A stretch of 64,000 bases of DNA, from positions 32,037-96,036 of the forward strand of contig JADJTX010000029.1 in assembly GCA_016710985.1 (NCBI GenBank), read 5' to 3'. The translations under genes and the position numbers were made by a program. Positions 1 to 9,689 of the stretch are shown here, one piece after another (position 1 is the stretch's first letter; every line of letters starts with the position of its first letter). The stretch comes from Ignavibacteria bacterium (lineage in GTDB: Bacteria; Bacteroidota; Ignavibacteria; Tepidaquicellales; Tepidaquicellaceae). The notes under the pieces are model-generated. The model searched no databases and had not been told where the DNA came from. It worked only from the letters and a program-made list of their open reading frames with translations.

Positions 1-897
1 ATTGCCAGAAGTCTGGGAGCATTGGTCGTTGCAATTGTAACCAAGCCGTTTAATTTCGAAGGTAAGCCAAGAATGGAACTCGCAAACAGAGGACTGGATA
101 AACTGAAGAATGAAGTTGACAGCATGATCATAATCCCTAATCAGAATATTTTAAGACTGATAAGCAAGGATGCAACAAAGAGGCAGGCATTTGAACTTGC
201 AGACAGGGTTTTATACAACGCTACTAAAGGGATCTCAAAAATAATAACTGAGACCGGGGACATTAACGTTGACTTTGCTGATGTCAGAACGATAATGAAA
301 GACATGGGTGATGCAATGATCGGAACCGGAATCGCTGCCGGTGAAAACAGGGCTGATCGCGCTGCAAATGACGCGCTTGTTAATCCTGTTCTTGACGAAA
401 TTAAAATAGAAGGCTCAAAGTGTGTGCTTTCAAATATATGCAGCAATGGTAACATTACAATGGGTGAAATAGAAAGAATTAACGAGATCATACAAAGCTC
501 AGCGGGAGAAGATGCCAAATATATTTTCGGACTGGTAGAAGATTCAAGGATGGGTGAAGAAATAATGGTAACTGTAATTGCAACCGGATTTAACAAGCAG
601 GCAGGAATTAATTTAAATGAAGATATGAAATTTAACGAAAGAAAAGATAAAGAGGAAAATTTTTATGCCGGTTATTCAAATGCAAGAGGTAAAATAACGA
701 CTTTGCCGAGTCATGATGATTTATCACAATTCGATAAGCCTGCACATATAAGAAAAGAAGTAAATTTAAATGCAGATCTTAGCGAGAATGTAAAGAAGAC
801 GAAGCTTTTTATAGAGGATGATGATTTTGGATTTGAAGATCTGAATATAGAAGATGATTTTTCTAAACCGGCTTTTTTGAGAAGACAGATGGATTAA
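1..897 (+). CDS. ftsZ: Cell division protein FtsZ (5' end outside window)
   Basis: The reading frame is open from base 1, and codons before the first TTG (IARSLGAL) already match FtsZ, so the gene begins upstream of the window. FtsZ is the tubulin-like GTPase that polymerises into the cytoplasmic division ring. The visible part covers the end of the GTPase domain (VTKPFNFEGKPR), the region around NRADRAANDAL and the C-terminal domain (GEEIMVTVIATGF). A charged linker follows, then the short C-terminal tail ending KPAFLRRQMD, which resembles the conserved peptide that binds FtsA and other membrane anchors. The nucleotide-binding glycine-rich loop is not in the window. A tandem repeat array starts six bases after the stop. 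Confidence 0.97.
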   Translation: MARSLGALVVAIVTKPFNFEGKPRMELANRGLDKLKNEVDSMIIIPNQNILRLISKDATKRQAFELADRVLYNATKGISKIITETGDINVDFADVRTIMKDMGDAMIGTGIAAGENRADRAANDALVNPVLDEIKIEGSKCVLSNICSNGNITMGEIERINEIIQSSAGEDAKYIFGLVEDSRMGEEIMVTVIATGFNKQAGINLNEDMKFNERKDKEENFYAGYSNARGKITTLPSHDDLSQFDKPAHIRKEVNLNADLSENVKKTKLFIEDDDFGFEDLNIEDDFSKPAFLRRQMD

Positions 898-902
898 GAG
901 CA

Positions 903-962
903 GTTGATAATTGATAGTTGATAGTTGATAATTGATAGTTGATAATTGATAGTTGATAGTTG
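903..962. repeat. Heptamer tandem array (GATAATT/GATAGTT)
   Basis: About eight 7-bp units alternate between GATAATT and GATAGTT, starting just after the ftsZ stop codon. This is the first of many such arrays in the window. The remaining bases up to 1115 are AT-rich, with no other signal that I can see. Confidence 0.9.
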
Positions 963-1114
963 CCATGCATTATAATAATTAATCTAAAATTTTAATAATT
1001 AAAAAAAGACAAGACCTCATATTTTAGGAAGAAAAAGGGTAAATAATATCGAGTAATGACTTTATAAAAACGGTCAAAAAAATTAACTTGTAACCGAATT
1101 CAAGAAAAGAATAA

Positions 1115-1944
1115 ATGACTTCCATTAAAGCTGATTTACATTTGCACACAACTTTTTCCGATGGAAGATTAACCCCGCATCAGCTGTTAGACTTATCAAA
1201 GAAATCCGGATTAACAATTATAAGCATAACCGATCACGATAATGTAGGAGCAATTCCCGAGTCAATTAAATATGGAAATAAAATAGGAGTTCAGGTAATT
1301 CCCGGTGTTGAGATCAGTGCAGACCTTGATGAACAGGAAATTCATATACTTGGATACTTTATAGATTACAAGAATAAGAAATTTCTGGATTTTCTTGCAT
1401 CATCAAGAAAACTCCGGATACAGAGGAATGAAAAAATTGTAGAGAAGCTAAACATTATGGGCAGTAATATTAAGTTTAATTCAATACTTGATAAAGCCGG
1501 CGCAAGGACTTCTATAGGAAGACCGCACATTGCAATGGAACTGAATGAAGAGGGATTTGTAAATTCTTACTATGATGCTTTCATAAAATACATTGGTGAC
1601 GGAAAGCCGGCATATGTGAAGAAACCAAATCCTAAAGCAAGTGATGTATTAAAAATAATTTCAGAAATGGGAGGTTTATCTTTTCTAGCGCATCCCGGTA
1701 AGATGGTAAGGGACGAATTCTGATGAGTTTAATTAAAGAAGGTCTGGACGGAATTGAAGTAATTCATCCCTCACATTCGAAAGACGACATTGAATATTTT
1801 ACAAAGATAGCAGCAGAGAATTTTCTTTTGACCAGCGGAGGATCCGACTTTCACGGCGGATTGAAAAATGACGGAAAGAATTTCGGCAAATATCATATTT
1901 CAATTAATGAGATCATTAACATGAAAAGGAGGCTTTTTAATTAA
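1115..1944 (+). pseudogene. PHP-domain phosphoesterase, TrpH/YciV type, frameshifted
   Basis: PHP-domain metal-dependent phosphoesterase of the TrpH/YciV group (these act on nucleoside 3',5'-bisphosphates or short RNA). Metal ligands are visible: LHLHTTFSDG at the N-terminus, ITDHDN, PGVEIS, EIHILGY, RPHIA, LAHPG, HPSHS and GGSDFHG. The frame closes at TGA 1721-1723, and a second frame opens at ATG 1723 with MSLIKEGLDGIEV. One extra base near 1720 (TTC-CTG in place of TTCTG) joins the halves as DEFLMSLIKEGLDGIEV, giving about 276 residues, a normal family length. A natural mutation, a sequencing error or a coupled two-peptide product are all possible; each half alone lacks some metal ligands. 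Confidence 0.85.
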
Positions 1945-1953
1945 TACAATCTT

Positions 1954-2439
1954 ATGATAAAAGAATTTGAAGGTGAGCTTAATATTAACAATGTAAGAAT
2001 CGGAATAATCATCAGTAAATTTAACGAGCCGATAATTGAAAATCTTCTTGAAGGAGCTCTTAAAGCGTTTGAAAATAACGGAATTGATGAAACTGATATT
2101 GAAGTTTTTTATGTCCCGGGAGCTTTTGAAATTCCAGCGGTATTAAAAAAGCTTTGCCGGATGAATCTCGACAAGAAAAGGTTTGACGGTTTTTTAACTA
2201 TTGGCTGCCTTATCAAAGGTGAGACGGCTCATTTTGAATACATAAGTGAAAGCGTTTCGAACAGCGTAAACACAATTTCTTATGAATATGAGATCCCTGT
2301 TGGCTTTTGTGTACTTACATGTTACACACCACAGCAGGCACATGACAGAAGCGGTAAACCTCCGGATGCTGATAACAATAAAGGATACGAAGCCGCTCTT
2401 GCCGTATTGGAAATGATAAGTTTATTCAAGAAGATATAA
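1954..2439 (+). CDS. ribH: 6,7-dimethyl-8-ribityllumazine synthase
   Basis: Lumazine synthase catalyses the penultimate step of riboflavin synthesis, condensing 5-amino-6-ribitylamino-uracil with dihydroxybutanone phosphate. The 161-residue protein has the family landmarks in order: IGIIISKFNEPI (substrate loop), VPGAFEIPAVLKKL, GCLIKGETAHFEYI (phosphate loop with the catalytic His in AHFEY), GFCVLTCY, the Arg-containing AHDRSG and NKGYEAALAVLEM. Family members assemble as pentamers or 60-subunit icosahedra in the cytoplasm. It lies 9 bp after the PHP gene and 14 bp before folC, so the three are probably cotranscribed. No other rib gene is present here. Confidence 0.96.
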   Translation: MIKEFEGELNINNVRIGIIISKFNEPIIENLLEGALKAFENNGIDETDIEVFYVPGAFEIPAVLKKLCRMNLDKKRFDGFLTIGCLIKGETAHFEYISESVSNSVNTISYEYEIPVGFCVLTCYTPQQAHDRSGKPPDADNNKGYEAALAVLEMISLFKKI

Positions 2440-2453
2440 ACATCCCTGACTGA

Positions 2454-3749
2454 TTGACAAAAAAAATATTCAATACCTACAATCAATGCATACAATACCT
2501 GTTTAATCTTGAACGTGCCGGAATAAAATATGATCTGAGAAACATTAAACTTCTTCTTAAGTTTTCGGGTAATCCTCAAAATTATTACAAATCAATTCAC
2601 ATAGCCGGGACAAACGGCAAAGGCTCAGTTTCTTCAATAATTAACTCTTACTTGATTGAAAAAGGCATAAGAACCGGCATATACACATCTCCTCATATAA
2701 AAGACTTCAGGGAAAGAATATTAGTAAACGGCAAATTAGTATCAAAAAGATTCATAGTTGAGATTACAAATAAATATTACCAGGAGATCGAAAGGATAAA
2801 GCCAAGTTTTTTTGAAGTTACGACTGCAATTGCCTTTGAGTATTTCAGGGAGAAAAAGGTCAACTATGCAGTTATAGAAACAGGTCTCGGAGGAAGACTG
2901 GATGCTACAAATATTCTGAAACCTGTGCTTTCAGTGATCACAAGCCTTTCCATTGATCATGTTGATTATCTCGGGAAAAACATTGTAAAGATCACACAGG
3001 AAAAGGGAGGTATAATTAAAAAAAATATACCTGTGATCGTTGGGAAAGTTCCGGACGTATCGGAAAAGATTTTAAGAAAAATTGCAAAAGAAAACGGTTC
3101 TGAAATAATCTTAAGTTCGGATACGAACAAATTGAAAATAACGGGAAGAAATGAAAAGGGATTTTATTCAGACGCTAAGGGCAAATACAGCAGGCTTTTT
3201 TTTCCGGTAATCGGAGATTATCAGAAATATAATATCAAGACTTTTCTGTCGGTAATAGATCTTTTAAAAAAGAATGAAAAGATAAATTACACTCAAAAAG
3301 ACATTTCAGAAACATTTAAAAACCTGAAAGCCAACTCGAATTTTTACGGAAGATTTTCTCTTGTATCGGTCAGTCCGAAAATAGTAATAGATGTTTCTCA
3401 TAACCTGCAGGCAATTCAGAACATCAGAACGAACATGAATTATTTCAAGTACAGAAACTTAATAATAATCTTTGCAATGATGCAGGATAAGAACTACACA
3501 GAATGTTTGGATGAAATCGGTAAACTCAAAGCAAAGATAATTCTTACGAAGCCTGAATATAAAAGGGCTGCATTACCGGCTGATCTTTACAGTGCTGTCA
3601 CGCGAAATAAATCCCGGTTTATCGTGAAGGATAATCTTAAAGAATCAATTGAATTATCAGCTGAAATTGCCGGGAAGGATGATCTAATATTGATTACCGG
3701 GTCATTTTTTTTGGCAAGTGATTTTTTAAACTATTTTAAACTTAGCTGA
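2454..3749 (+). CDS. folC: Bifunctional folylpolyglutamate / dihydrofolate synthase
   Basis: Mur-ligase-family enzyme that adds glutamate to dihydropteroate and to folates. The ATP-binding P-loop is IAGTNGKGSVSS at about residue 50, followed by GIYTSPHIKDFRERI, the magnesium and catalytic region VIETGLGGRLDATN, SIDHVDYLG and the lysine loop ITQEKGGIIK. The C-terminal domain has VIDVSHNLQAI where many members have a DGAHN-type motif. Length (431 residues) is typical. The start is a TTG 14 bp after ribH; it is the only initiation codon that gives the expected N-terminus with YLFNLERAGIKYDL. Cytoplasmic. Confidence 0.94.
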   Translation: MTKKIFNTYNQCIQYLFNLERAGIKYDLRNIKLLLKFSGNPQNYYKSIHIAGTNGKGSVSSIINSYLIEKGIRTGIYTSPHIKDFRERILVNGKLVSKRFIVEITNKYYQEIERIKPSFFEVTTAIAFEYFREKKVNYAVIETGLGGRLDATNILKPVLSVITSLSIDHVDYLGKNIVKITQEKGGIIKKNIPVIVGKVPDVSEKILRKIAKENGSEIILSSDTNKLKITGRNEKGFYSDAKGKYSRLFFPVIGDYQKYNIKTFLSVIDLLKKNEKINYTQKDISETFKNLKANSNFYGRFSLVSVSPKIVIDVSHNLQAIQNIRTNMNYFKYRNLIIIFAMMQDKNYTECLDEIGKLKAKIILTKPEYKRAALPADLYSAVTRNKSRFIVKDNLKESIELSAEIAGKDDLILITGSFFLASDFLNYFKLS

Positions 3750-3787
3750 TAAACACAAATGGCATGTTATAAATAATCTATAAATTT

Positions 3788-3795
3788 TATATTTG
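3788..3795 (+). promoter_or_regulatory. Bacteroidota-type -7 element (TATATTTG)
   Basis: A perfect TAnnTTTG element lies three bases before the ATG at 3799. With transcription starting about 5-7 bases after the element, the mRNA would begin at or near the start codon and be almost leaderless. No Shine-Dalgarno sequence is visible, which fits. Position and consensus are seen; promoter activity is inferred. Confidence 0.5.
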
Positions 3796-3798
3796 CAT

Positions 3799-4665
3799 AT
3801 GAAAATTGATGATATAAAAACCATAGCAGTAATTGGTTCTGGAACAATGGGCAGGGGAATTGCCATTTGTTCTGCAGGTGCGGGTTTCAACACAATCCTT
3901 TATGATATTAATGATGAGATCCTTAACAATTCAAAAAACATAATTGAAAAGGACCTCGCAAAATCAGCAGAGAAGAAGAAAATTACGAATGAAAAGAAGA
4001 ATGAAATATTGAACAAAATTAATCTCACATCCGTCATTGATGATTTAAAGGATGCTGATTTTGTGATCGAAGCGGCATTAGAAAACATTGAGCTGAAGAA
4101 AGAAATATTTACATCGCTTGATAAAATCTGCAGACCGGATACCGTGCTGACTACCAATACATCTTCATTGTCGATTACAACAATTTCTACATTTGTGAAA
4201 ACAAATCCTGAAAGAATCGCGGGAATGCATTTTTTTAATCCTGCAAACATAATGAAGCTCGTAGAAGTAGTAAGGGGAGATTTCACATCAGAGGATACAT
4301 TGAACTTAACAGTCGCATTATCAAAGAAGATGGGGAAAGTTCCTGTAGTTGCGAAAGATACACCTGCCTTTATTGTAAACAGGATTGCCAGACCTTTTTA
4401 CGGAGAGGCTCTTAAAATATTAAGTGAAGGAAGTTCGGAAGTTGAAAAGACTGACAAAATCATGAAAAGCTGCGGGGGATTTGCCATGGGTCCTTTTGAA
4501 TTAATGGATCTGATAGGGATTGATGTAAATTTTTCGGTTACGAAATCAGTCTATGAAGCTTTTTTTAATGATCCGAAATACAGACCGAATTTCATACAAA
4601 AGAAAATGGTTGATGCAAATCTGCTTGGCAGAAAAACTAAAAGGGGATTTTATAAATATGAGTAA
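3799..4665 (+). CDS. 3-hydroxybutyryl-CoA / 3-hydroxyacyl-CoA dehydrogenase
   Basis: NAD(P)-dependent dehydrogenase that interconverts 3-hydroxyacyl-CoA and 3-oxoacyl-CoA, used in butanoate and fatty-acid metabolism. It has an N-terminal Rossmann fold (AVIGSGTMGRGIA at about residues 11-23, acidic YDIN after the second strand), the NTSSLSIT segment, the catalytic His in MHFFNPANIMKLVEVV and the C-terminal helical domain (GFAMGPFELMDLIGIDV, FYKYE at the end). Length (288 residues) matches stand-alone Hbd/PaaH proteins, not FadB fusions. A TTG two codons upstream is possible, but ATG 3799 is preferred. The 3' end overlaps the next gene by 8 bp. Confidence 0.93.
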   Translation: MKIDDIKTIAVIGSGTMGRGIAICSAGAGFNTILYDINDEILNNSKNIIEKDLAKSAEKKKITNEKKNEILNKINLTSVIDDLKDADFVIEAALENIELKKEIFTSLDKICRPDTVLTTNTSSLSITTISTFVKTNPERIAGMHFFNPANIMKLVEVVRGDFTSEDTLNLTVALSKKMGKVPVVAKDTPAFIVNRIARPFYGEALKILSEGSSEVEKTDKIMKSCGGFAMGPFELMDLIGIDVNFSVTKSVYEAFFNDPKYRPNFIQKKMVDANLLGRKTKRGFYKYE

Positions 4666-5146
4666 GATAATGAAGCCGGGAGGGAAAAAACAAAAGCCTG
4701 CTGAAATTGATTTTGATATTGAAGAATTCAAAGTCATATTAAATTCCCGTTCTCAGAAAATCACAGCCCCAAGATTAGAAATTTTGAGGACACTCAAATC
4801 TAATCACAAACCGCTGACCATGTCAGAGATCCAAAGCAAAACTAAAAATAAAAAAATTGACCTTGCTACAGTTTACCGGACAATTAATTTATTTGCCGGG
4901 CTTGGAATTGTTTATGAAATTGATTTCAAAGATGAATTTAAAAGATATGAACTTATATATGACCGGCATCATCATCACCATATAGTATGCAAAATATGCA
5001 AGAGAGTTGATAATGTGGAGACTTGTGTACTTGATGAGCTCGAGAAGCTTCTGAGTAAAAAGGGATACACTGAAATAACCCATTCACTTGAGTTTTTTGG
5101 AGTGTGTGAAAAATGTAATAAAGTTTATAAAGTTATAAAGTTATAA
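4658..5146 (+). CDS. Fur-family metal/peroxide-responsive repressor
   Basis: Winged-helix repressor of the Fur/PerR/Zur family, 162 residues. The DNA-binding domain is about residues 30-95 (RSQKITAPRLEILRTL, TMSEIQSK, DLATVYRTINLFAGLGIV). The dimerisation domain contains YDRHHHHHIVC, with five histidines and two Cys-x2-Cys pairs (CKIC and CEKC), the usual structural-zinc and sensory-metal ligands. The start is ATG 4658, overlapping the dehydrogenase stop, with a purine-rich AAGGGGA upstream; earlier codons in this frame are read-through of the neighbour. Which metal it senses cannot be told. The last codons (KVYKVIKL) lie inside a tandem repeat array, so its C-terminus appears to be made of repeat sequence. 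Confidence 0.92.
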   Translation: MSKIMKPGGKKQKPAEIDFDIEEFKVILNSRSQKITAPRLEILRTLKSNHKPLTMSEIQSKTKNKKIDLATVYRTINLFAGLGIVYEIDFKDEFKRYELIYDRHHHHHIVCKICKRVDNVETCVLDELEKLLSKKGYTEITHSLEFFGVCEKCNKVYKVIKL

Positions 5147-5256
5147 AGTTATAAAGTTTATAAAGTTTATAAAGTTAAGACTTAACAAAACCTTACAAAC
5201 ATTAAGAACTTTACAAACATTAAGAACTATACAAACTTTACAAACTTTACAAACTA
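5118..5256. repeat. Two opposing 8/9-bp arrays with central palindrome
   Basis: An ATAAAGTT/TTTATAAAG array (5118-5176) begins inside the last codons of fur. It is followed by the palindrome GTTAAGACTTAAC and then a CTTTACAAA-type array (about 5195-5256). The two arrays are roughly complementary and could fold into a long AU-rich hairpin that acts as a fur terminator. Confidence 0.75.
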
Positions 5257-5259
5257 AAC

Positions 5260-5943
5260 TTGATCAAAGCAATCATATTCGATCTGGACAATACTCTCGT
5301 TGACTTTATGTTAATGAAAAGAGCTGCAATAGATGCGGCAATATACGCTATGATAGATGCCGGATGGGATATGTCTTTTGATGAAACAAAAGCATTCATA
5401 AATAAGATCTATGATGCAGAAGGAATAGAATATCAGCAAGTATTTGATAAAATGCTTAAGGAAGTCCTCGGAAGAGTTGATTATAAAATTATTTCCGCCG
5501 GTATTGTTGCATACAGGACAGCGCGTGAAGCAGCTTTGAAGCCTTATCCGAGAGTTTTTCCTACTTTGATTGAATTGATAAAAATGGGATTAAAGCTTGC
5601 GGTAGTTTCAGATGCGCCGTCAAAAGAAGCCTGGCTTAGATTATCCTATCTGAATTTTCATCATTTGTTTGATGTAGTCATTACATATGACGAAACAAGA
5701 GAAAGAAAACCTTCGCCGGTTCCTTTTAACATGGCTTTGAAGGAACTGAATTTAAAAGCTGATGAATGTCTGATGATTGGTGACTGGGCTGAGCGTGATA
5801 TGGTCGGCGCTAAGGCAGTTGGAATGAAAACAGTTTTCGCAAGATACGGAGATACATTTAATACTTTAAATCCGGACTCTGATTATGATATTAATTCTAT
5901 TTCGGAGCTTGTTGATATTATTAAGAAAGAAAATAGTGAATAA
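5260..5943 (+). CDS. HAD-superfamily hydrolase
   Basis: Haloacid-dehalogenase-like phosphatase of 227 residues. Motif I is FDLDNTLVD (nucleophile and general-acid aspartates at about 8 and 10), motif II AVVSDA, motif III the lysine in ERKPSP, and motif IV IGDWAERDMVGA. The alpha-helical cap between motifs I and II (about 15-90) makes this a C1-cap member, similar to phosphoglycolate phosphatase-like proteins. The substrate cannot be told from sequence. It starts with TTG directly after the repeat array; no ATG is better placed. The stop codon lies within the next array. Confidence 0.88.
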   Translation: MIKAIIFDLDNTLVDFMLMKRAAIDAAIYAMIDAGWDMSFDETKAFINKIYDAEGIEYQQVFDKMLKEVLGRVDYKIISAGIVAYRTAREAALKPYPRVFPTLIELIKMGLKLAVVSDAPSKEAWLRLSYLNFHHLFDVVITYDETRERKPSPVPFNMALKELNLKADECLMIGDWAERDMVGAKAVGMKTVFARYGDTFNTLNPDSDYDINSISELVDIIKKENSE

Positions 5944-5977
5944 TTGATAATTGATAATTGATAATTGATAATTGATG
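5941..5977. repeat. Heptamer array (TTGATAA) on the HAD stop codon
   Basis: About five copies of TTGATAA/AATTGAT begin at the HAD gene's own TAA. Each unit carries TGA and TAA. Confidence 0.85.
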
Positions 5978-6034
5978 ATCATCAATTGTGAGTGATATAA
6001 TATCCAATCTTAAAAATCTTTAATCTTAAGAATC

Positions 6035-6403
6035 TTGAATCGTAAAGGTGTCGGTATCGATATAATAGAAGTTAAGCGTATCAGAAAACTAATGGAAGAT
6101 TACGGTGACAGGTTTTTTCAAAGGATACTTACAGAAAATGAAATAAGTTATTGCAGGAAATTTTCAAAACCTGATCTGCATTTTGCCGGGAGATTTGCTT
6201 CTAAAGAAGCTTATTCAAAAGCTATCGGTACAGGAGTCGGGAAGGAATTCAGCTGGAAAGACATTGAGATACTGAATAATGAAAAAGGTAAACCGTACAT
6301 AGTTCATTTAAAGCAAAACGATTTTTCAAATTTAAAATTTGAAATCAGCATTTCACATACTGAAGATTATGCATGTGCTGTAGTTACCTGTGAAGAAAAT
6401 TAA
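6035..6403 (+). CDS. acpS: Holo-[acyl-carrier-protein] synthase
   Basis: Transfers the phosphopantetheine arm of CoA to apo-ACP, activating it for fatty-acid synthesis. The 122-residue trimeric type has GVGIDIIEVKRI at the N-terminus (magnesium-binding Asp), RFASKEAYSKAIGTG (Glu and Lys of the active site) and the C-terminal ISISHTEDYACAVV. The start is TTG. Its 3' end overlaps the convergent TolB-like gene by 4 bp, so there is no room for a separate terminator. Confidence 0.95.
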   Translation: MNRKGVGIDIIEVKRIRKLMEDYGDRFFQRILTENEISYCRKFSKPDLHFAGRFASKEAYSKAIGTGVGKEFSWKDIEILNNEKGKPYIVHLKQNDFSNLKFEISISHTEDYACAVVTCEEN

Positions 6404-7473
6404 TCCGCCCAGTCACAGATAAACACATTTGTCTCACCTTTTACTTTTCCGTTTCTGTTTGAACAAAACACAAGTTTCTTGCCGTCAGGGGAAAACATAG
6501 GGAATCCGTCAAACTCCTCGTAGTGTGTAATTTTCTCAAGACCGGTACCGTCTGTATTTATCATGTAGATATCAAAGTTTCTTCCTTTCGGATCTTGTAC
6601 ATTAGAGCAGAATAAAATTCTTTTTCCATCCGGAAACCAGTACGGAGCGAAGTTAGCCGCGCCGTTATTTGTAATTTGAATTTTATTGCTGCCATCAGCA
6701 TCCATTACCCAAATGTCAAGATGTGATGGTCTGATCAACCCCTCAGCTAAAAGCTCTTTATATTTTAGTACTTCCTCTTCATTCTTAAAAGTTGTTCTCC
6801 TGTAAACTATTTTTGATCCGTCATAGGAATAAAAAGCTCCGCCGTCATATCCCGGTTCATCCGTGATTTGTCTTACATCGCTGCCATCCAGATTCATTGT
6901 ATAAAGGTCAATGTCACCGTTTCTTGTAGAAGTAAATACAATCCTGTCGCCCAAAGGAGAAATAGTAGCTTCAGCATCATACCCTTTTTCAGTTGTAAGC
7001 TGATTCAGATTTGTTCCGTCTTCATTCACTGTAAATATATCATAAGTGTCGTATAAAGCCCAGACATAACCCTGTGAAAAGTCAGGACTTGGGGGGCAGT
7101 CTTTATCACCAAGATGTGTTGATGCATAAAGAATTGTTTTTCCATCCGGCATATAATAAGAGCAGGTAGTCCTTCCTGTTCCTGTGCTGACCTTGTTTTG
7201 ATCCGAGCCGTTAATTTTCATTGTATATATCTGATCGCATTTATTCTCATCCCGTGTCGATTGAAAAGTGAATTTTGTTCCGTCAAATGAAAAATAGCAT
7301 TCGGCATTCTCACCTCCAAAAGTCAGCTGAGTGATATTTTTCATATGGTTCTCATCAGGATATACAAGTGAATCGCTTTTGATCTGAAATTTGTGATTTC
7401 GGATTGGGGAATGTGAGAACGAAAATATTGCGACAGCTAAAATCGGTAAAATAAAAAATAGTTTATTGTTCAT
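6400..7473 (-). CDS. Exported TolB-like beta-propeller (WD40-like PD40 repeats)
   Basis: Periplasmic protein of 357 residues with an N-terminal signal sequence (FFILPILAVAIFSFSHS) and at least six PD40/TolB repeats. Recognisable blades include GTKFTFQSTRDENKCDQIY, GDRIVFTSTRNGDIDLY, GKRILFCSNVQDPKG and GKKLVFCSNRNGKVKG. Such propellers act as protein-interaction platforms; true TolB belongs to the Tol-Pal system, but no tol or pal gene is nearby, so 'TolB-like' is as far as I go. Its start overlaps the end of the RelA/SpoT gene by 11 bp, which implies translational coupling. Confidence 0.85.
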   Translation of the reverse strand: MNNKLFFILPILAVAIFSFSHSPIRNHKFQIKSDSLVYPDENHMKNITQLTFGGENAECYFSFDGTKFTFQSTRDENKCDQIYTMKINGSDQNKVSTGTGRTTCSYYMPDGKTILYASTHLGDKDCPPSPDFSQGYVWALYDTYDIFTVNEDGTNLNQLTTEKGYDAEATISPLGDRIVFTSTRNGDIDLYTMNLDGSDVRQITDEPGYDGGAFYSYDGSKIVYRRTTFKNEEEVLKYKELLAEGLIRPSHLDIWVMDADGSNKIQITNNGAANFAPYWFPDGKRILFCSNVQDPKGRNFDIYMINTDGTGLEKITHYEEFDGFPMFSPDGKKLVFCSNRNGKVKGETNVFICDWAD

Positions 7474-9687
7474 ATCTTGTTACGCTGAATACTCCTTCCT
7501 GATTATTTATTTTTTCTATTATTTGATTTAATTGTTTTAGGTTCTGAATGCTTAAGATCAGAGTTCCTTCAAACATGGAGCTCTTTGTCTTAATGTCAAC
7601 GCTTTTTATGTTTGAATTAAAGTTCTTTGAAATTGTTTTTGTGATCTCGTTTAAAATTCCGGGTCTGTCTTCTCCAATGATCTTTATCCCGCCGGTAAAT
7701 TCACTGAGTTCAGTTTCATTCCAGTTGATCTGAATGATTCTTTCAGGCTCTTTCAGAAAAAGATTCAGAATGTTCTTGCAGTTTTTCCTGTGTATCCTTA
7801 TTCCTTTTTCATGACTGATGAAACCAATGACATCATCTCCGGGAATGGGATTGCAGCATTTGGCAAAATCATACTGTATCCCGTTAATGTTTTGTTCAGA
7901 GCCATTTCCAAGGCTGATTCCGTTTGTGTTTGTTCTTGCATCAGTAACAAACTTGTCAAAATTCAGATTCTCATTATTTAATACATCCGGCTCTTCAGCT
8001 GCACTGCTTCTGTGTTCAAAGGACTGAAGTTTATTTTTGTCAGTGAGTATTTCTATTATCTCATTCAGCTTACTTTCATTCTGTGAAATGGAATAAAAAA
8101 AATGACCGGTGTCTTTATATTTTAGACGATGAACTATTCTTGAAAGACCTTCATCGGAAAGATGAATTTTATGTTTCTTTGCCTTTTTCTCCCAAAGTTC
8201 TTTACCGTGAGAAATGGTCTTTCGCTTTTCAGTATTGAAATATTTCCTGATATCGGATTTTGCTTTATGAGTAACTACAAACTTTTCCCAGTCTAATTTA
8301 GGTGTCTGGGTTTTGGAAGTAAGTATTTCTATCTGATCTCCGCTGTTTAACGGAGTTTCAAGATTTACGATCTTTCCGTTAACTTTAGCGCCTATGCATT
8401 TCAATCCGATTTCTGTATGTATTTCAAATGCAAAATCCACGGCGGTTGCTCCGGAAGGAAGTATCTTAAGCTCTCCTTTCGGAGTAAAGCAATATATTTC
8501 ATCCTGATAAAGATTTAGTTTAAAACTCTCAAGAACCTGTGAAGAAGTTTCATCTTTAGAACTGCTTTCAAGACTATCCCTGATCCATTTCATCCAGTTA
8601 TCAAGATTAGCATCATGAAAATTTGTATTCTCTTTATATTTCCAGTGGGCTGCGATACCTTTTTCTGCGATCTCATGCATCTCTTTGGTTCTTATCTGAA
8701 CTTCCACCATCTTACCTTCTTTGCTTACCAGTGTTGTATGGATCGACTGATAATTATTTTGCTTTGGAAGGGAAACGTAATCTTTGAATCTTTCAGGAAC
8801 GGGTAAATAAATTTCAGAGCATATTCCATAAACAGAAAAGCAGTCATTTTTATTTTTAGTGTCTAAAATAATTCTGACGGCAAACAGATCATAGAGCTCA
8901 TCAAAAGATTTATTCCGGCTGACTAATTTTTTGTAAATGCTGTAAAGATGTTTAGCCCTGCCGTAAATTTCAAATTTATATCCTTCTTCAACAAGCCTCT
9001 CTCGGATAGGTTCAATAAATTTCTTTATGAACTTTTCTCTTTCCCTCTTCTTCTCCTTTAATTTTTTCGCTACTTCATCATAGACCTTTCTGTCCAGATA
9101 TTTAAATGATAAATCCTCCAGTTCGGTTTTTACGGAAGACAAACCGAACCTGTGTGCAAGCGGCGCGTAAATTTCCAGTGTTTCCTGTGCAAGACGCAGT
9201 TGCTTTGCAGTGGATAAAAATTCAAGGGTTCTTAAATTATGTAAACGGTCAGCAAATTTTATCAGGATAACCCTGATGTCGGATGTCATTGAAAGAAGCA
9301 TTTTTTTGTAGGACTCGACCTGCTTCATTTCATAGTTCTCAAACATACCCTCAATCTTTGTAGCCCCGTTTACTATCTCGGCAACCTCATCACCAAATTC
9401 CGCTTTAATGTCCTTTAAGGTAAACTTTGTATCCTCCACTACATCATGAAGTAATGCTGCTGCGATTGAAACTGAATCCAAAGGTATTTCTTTTGCGAGA
9501 ATTAATGCTACATCATACGGATGGGAAATAAAAGGCTCGCCCGATGCGCGCTTGTCATTTTTATGAGCTTCGTAAGCAAATTTAAATGCATTCGTGATCA
9601 ATTTATCGTTAGCCAGATTTGCAGGTAAATTCCTGTGGCTGTGATAAAGAAGTTCATCGAGTTTTTTTTGTATAATGTGCTTAACAT
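7463..9687 (-). CDS. RelA/SpoT-family (p)ppGpp synthetase/hydrolase
   Basis: Bifunctional stringent-response enzyme. Domains in order: HD hydrolase (SHPYDVALI, LLHDVVEDT, FADRLHNLRTL), synthetase (IYGRAKHLYSIYKKL, ELYDLFAVRII), TGS (IYCFTPKGELKILPSGATAVDFAF) and C-terminal ACT (IIGEDRPGILNEIT). Both catalytic centres look intact. The uninterrupted frame opens at TTG 9601, but the frame upstream still reads as a plausible N-terminus (LDELLYHSHRN, LITNAFKFAYEAH). An ATG at 9687-9685 (MLSTLYKK) comes into frame if the A-tract complementary to 9662-9669 had nine bases instead of eight. The full product would be about 741 residues; with TTG it is 712. A long heptamer array lies immediately upstream. 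Confidence 0.9.
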
Positions 9688-9689
9688 AT

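Noticed and set aside
4553..4657. Upstream start of the Fur gene
   Set aside because: It lies within the dehydrogenase gene; ATG 4658 gives the family length.
4970..4985. Five histidines in Fur as an engineered tag
   Set aside because: His-rich metal sites at this place are usual in the family.
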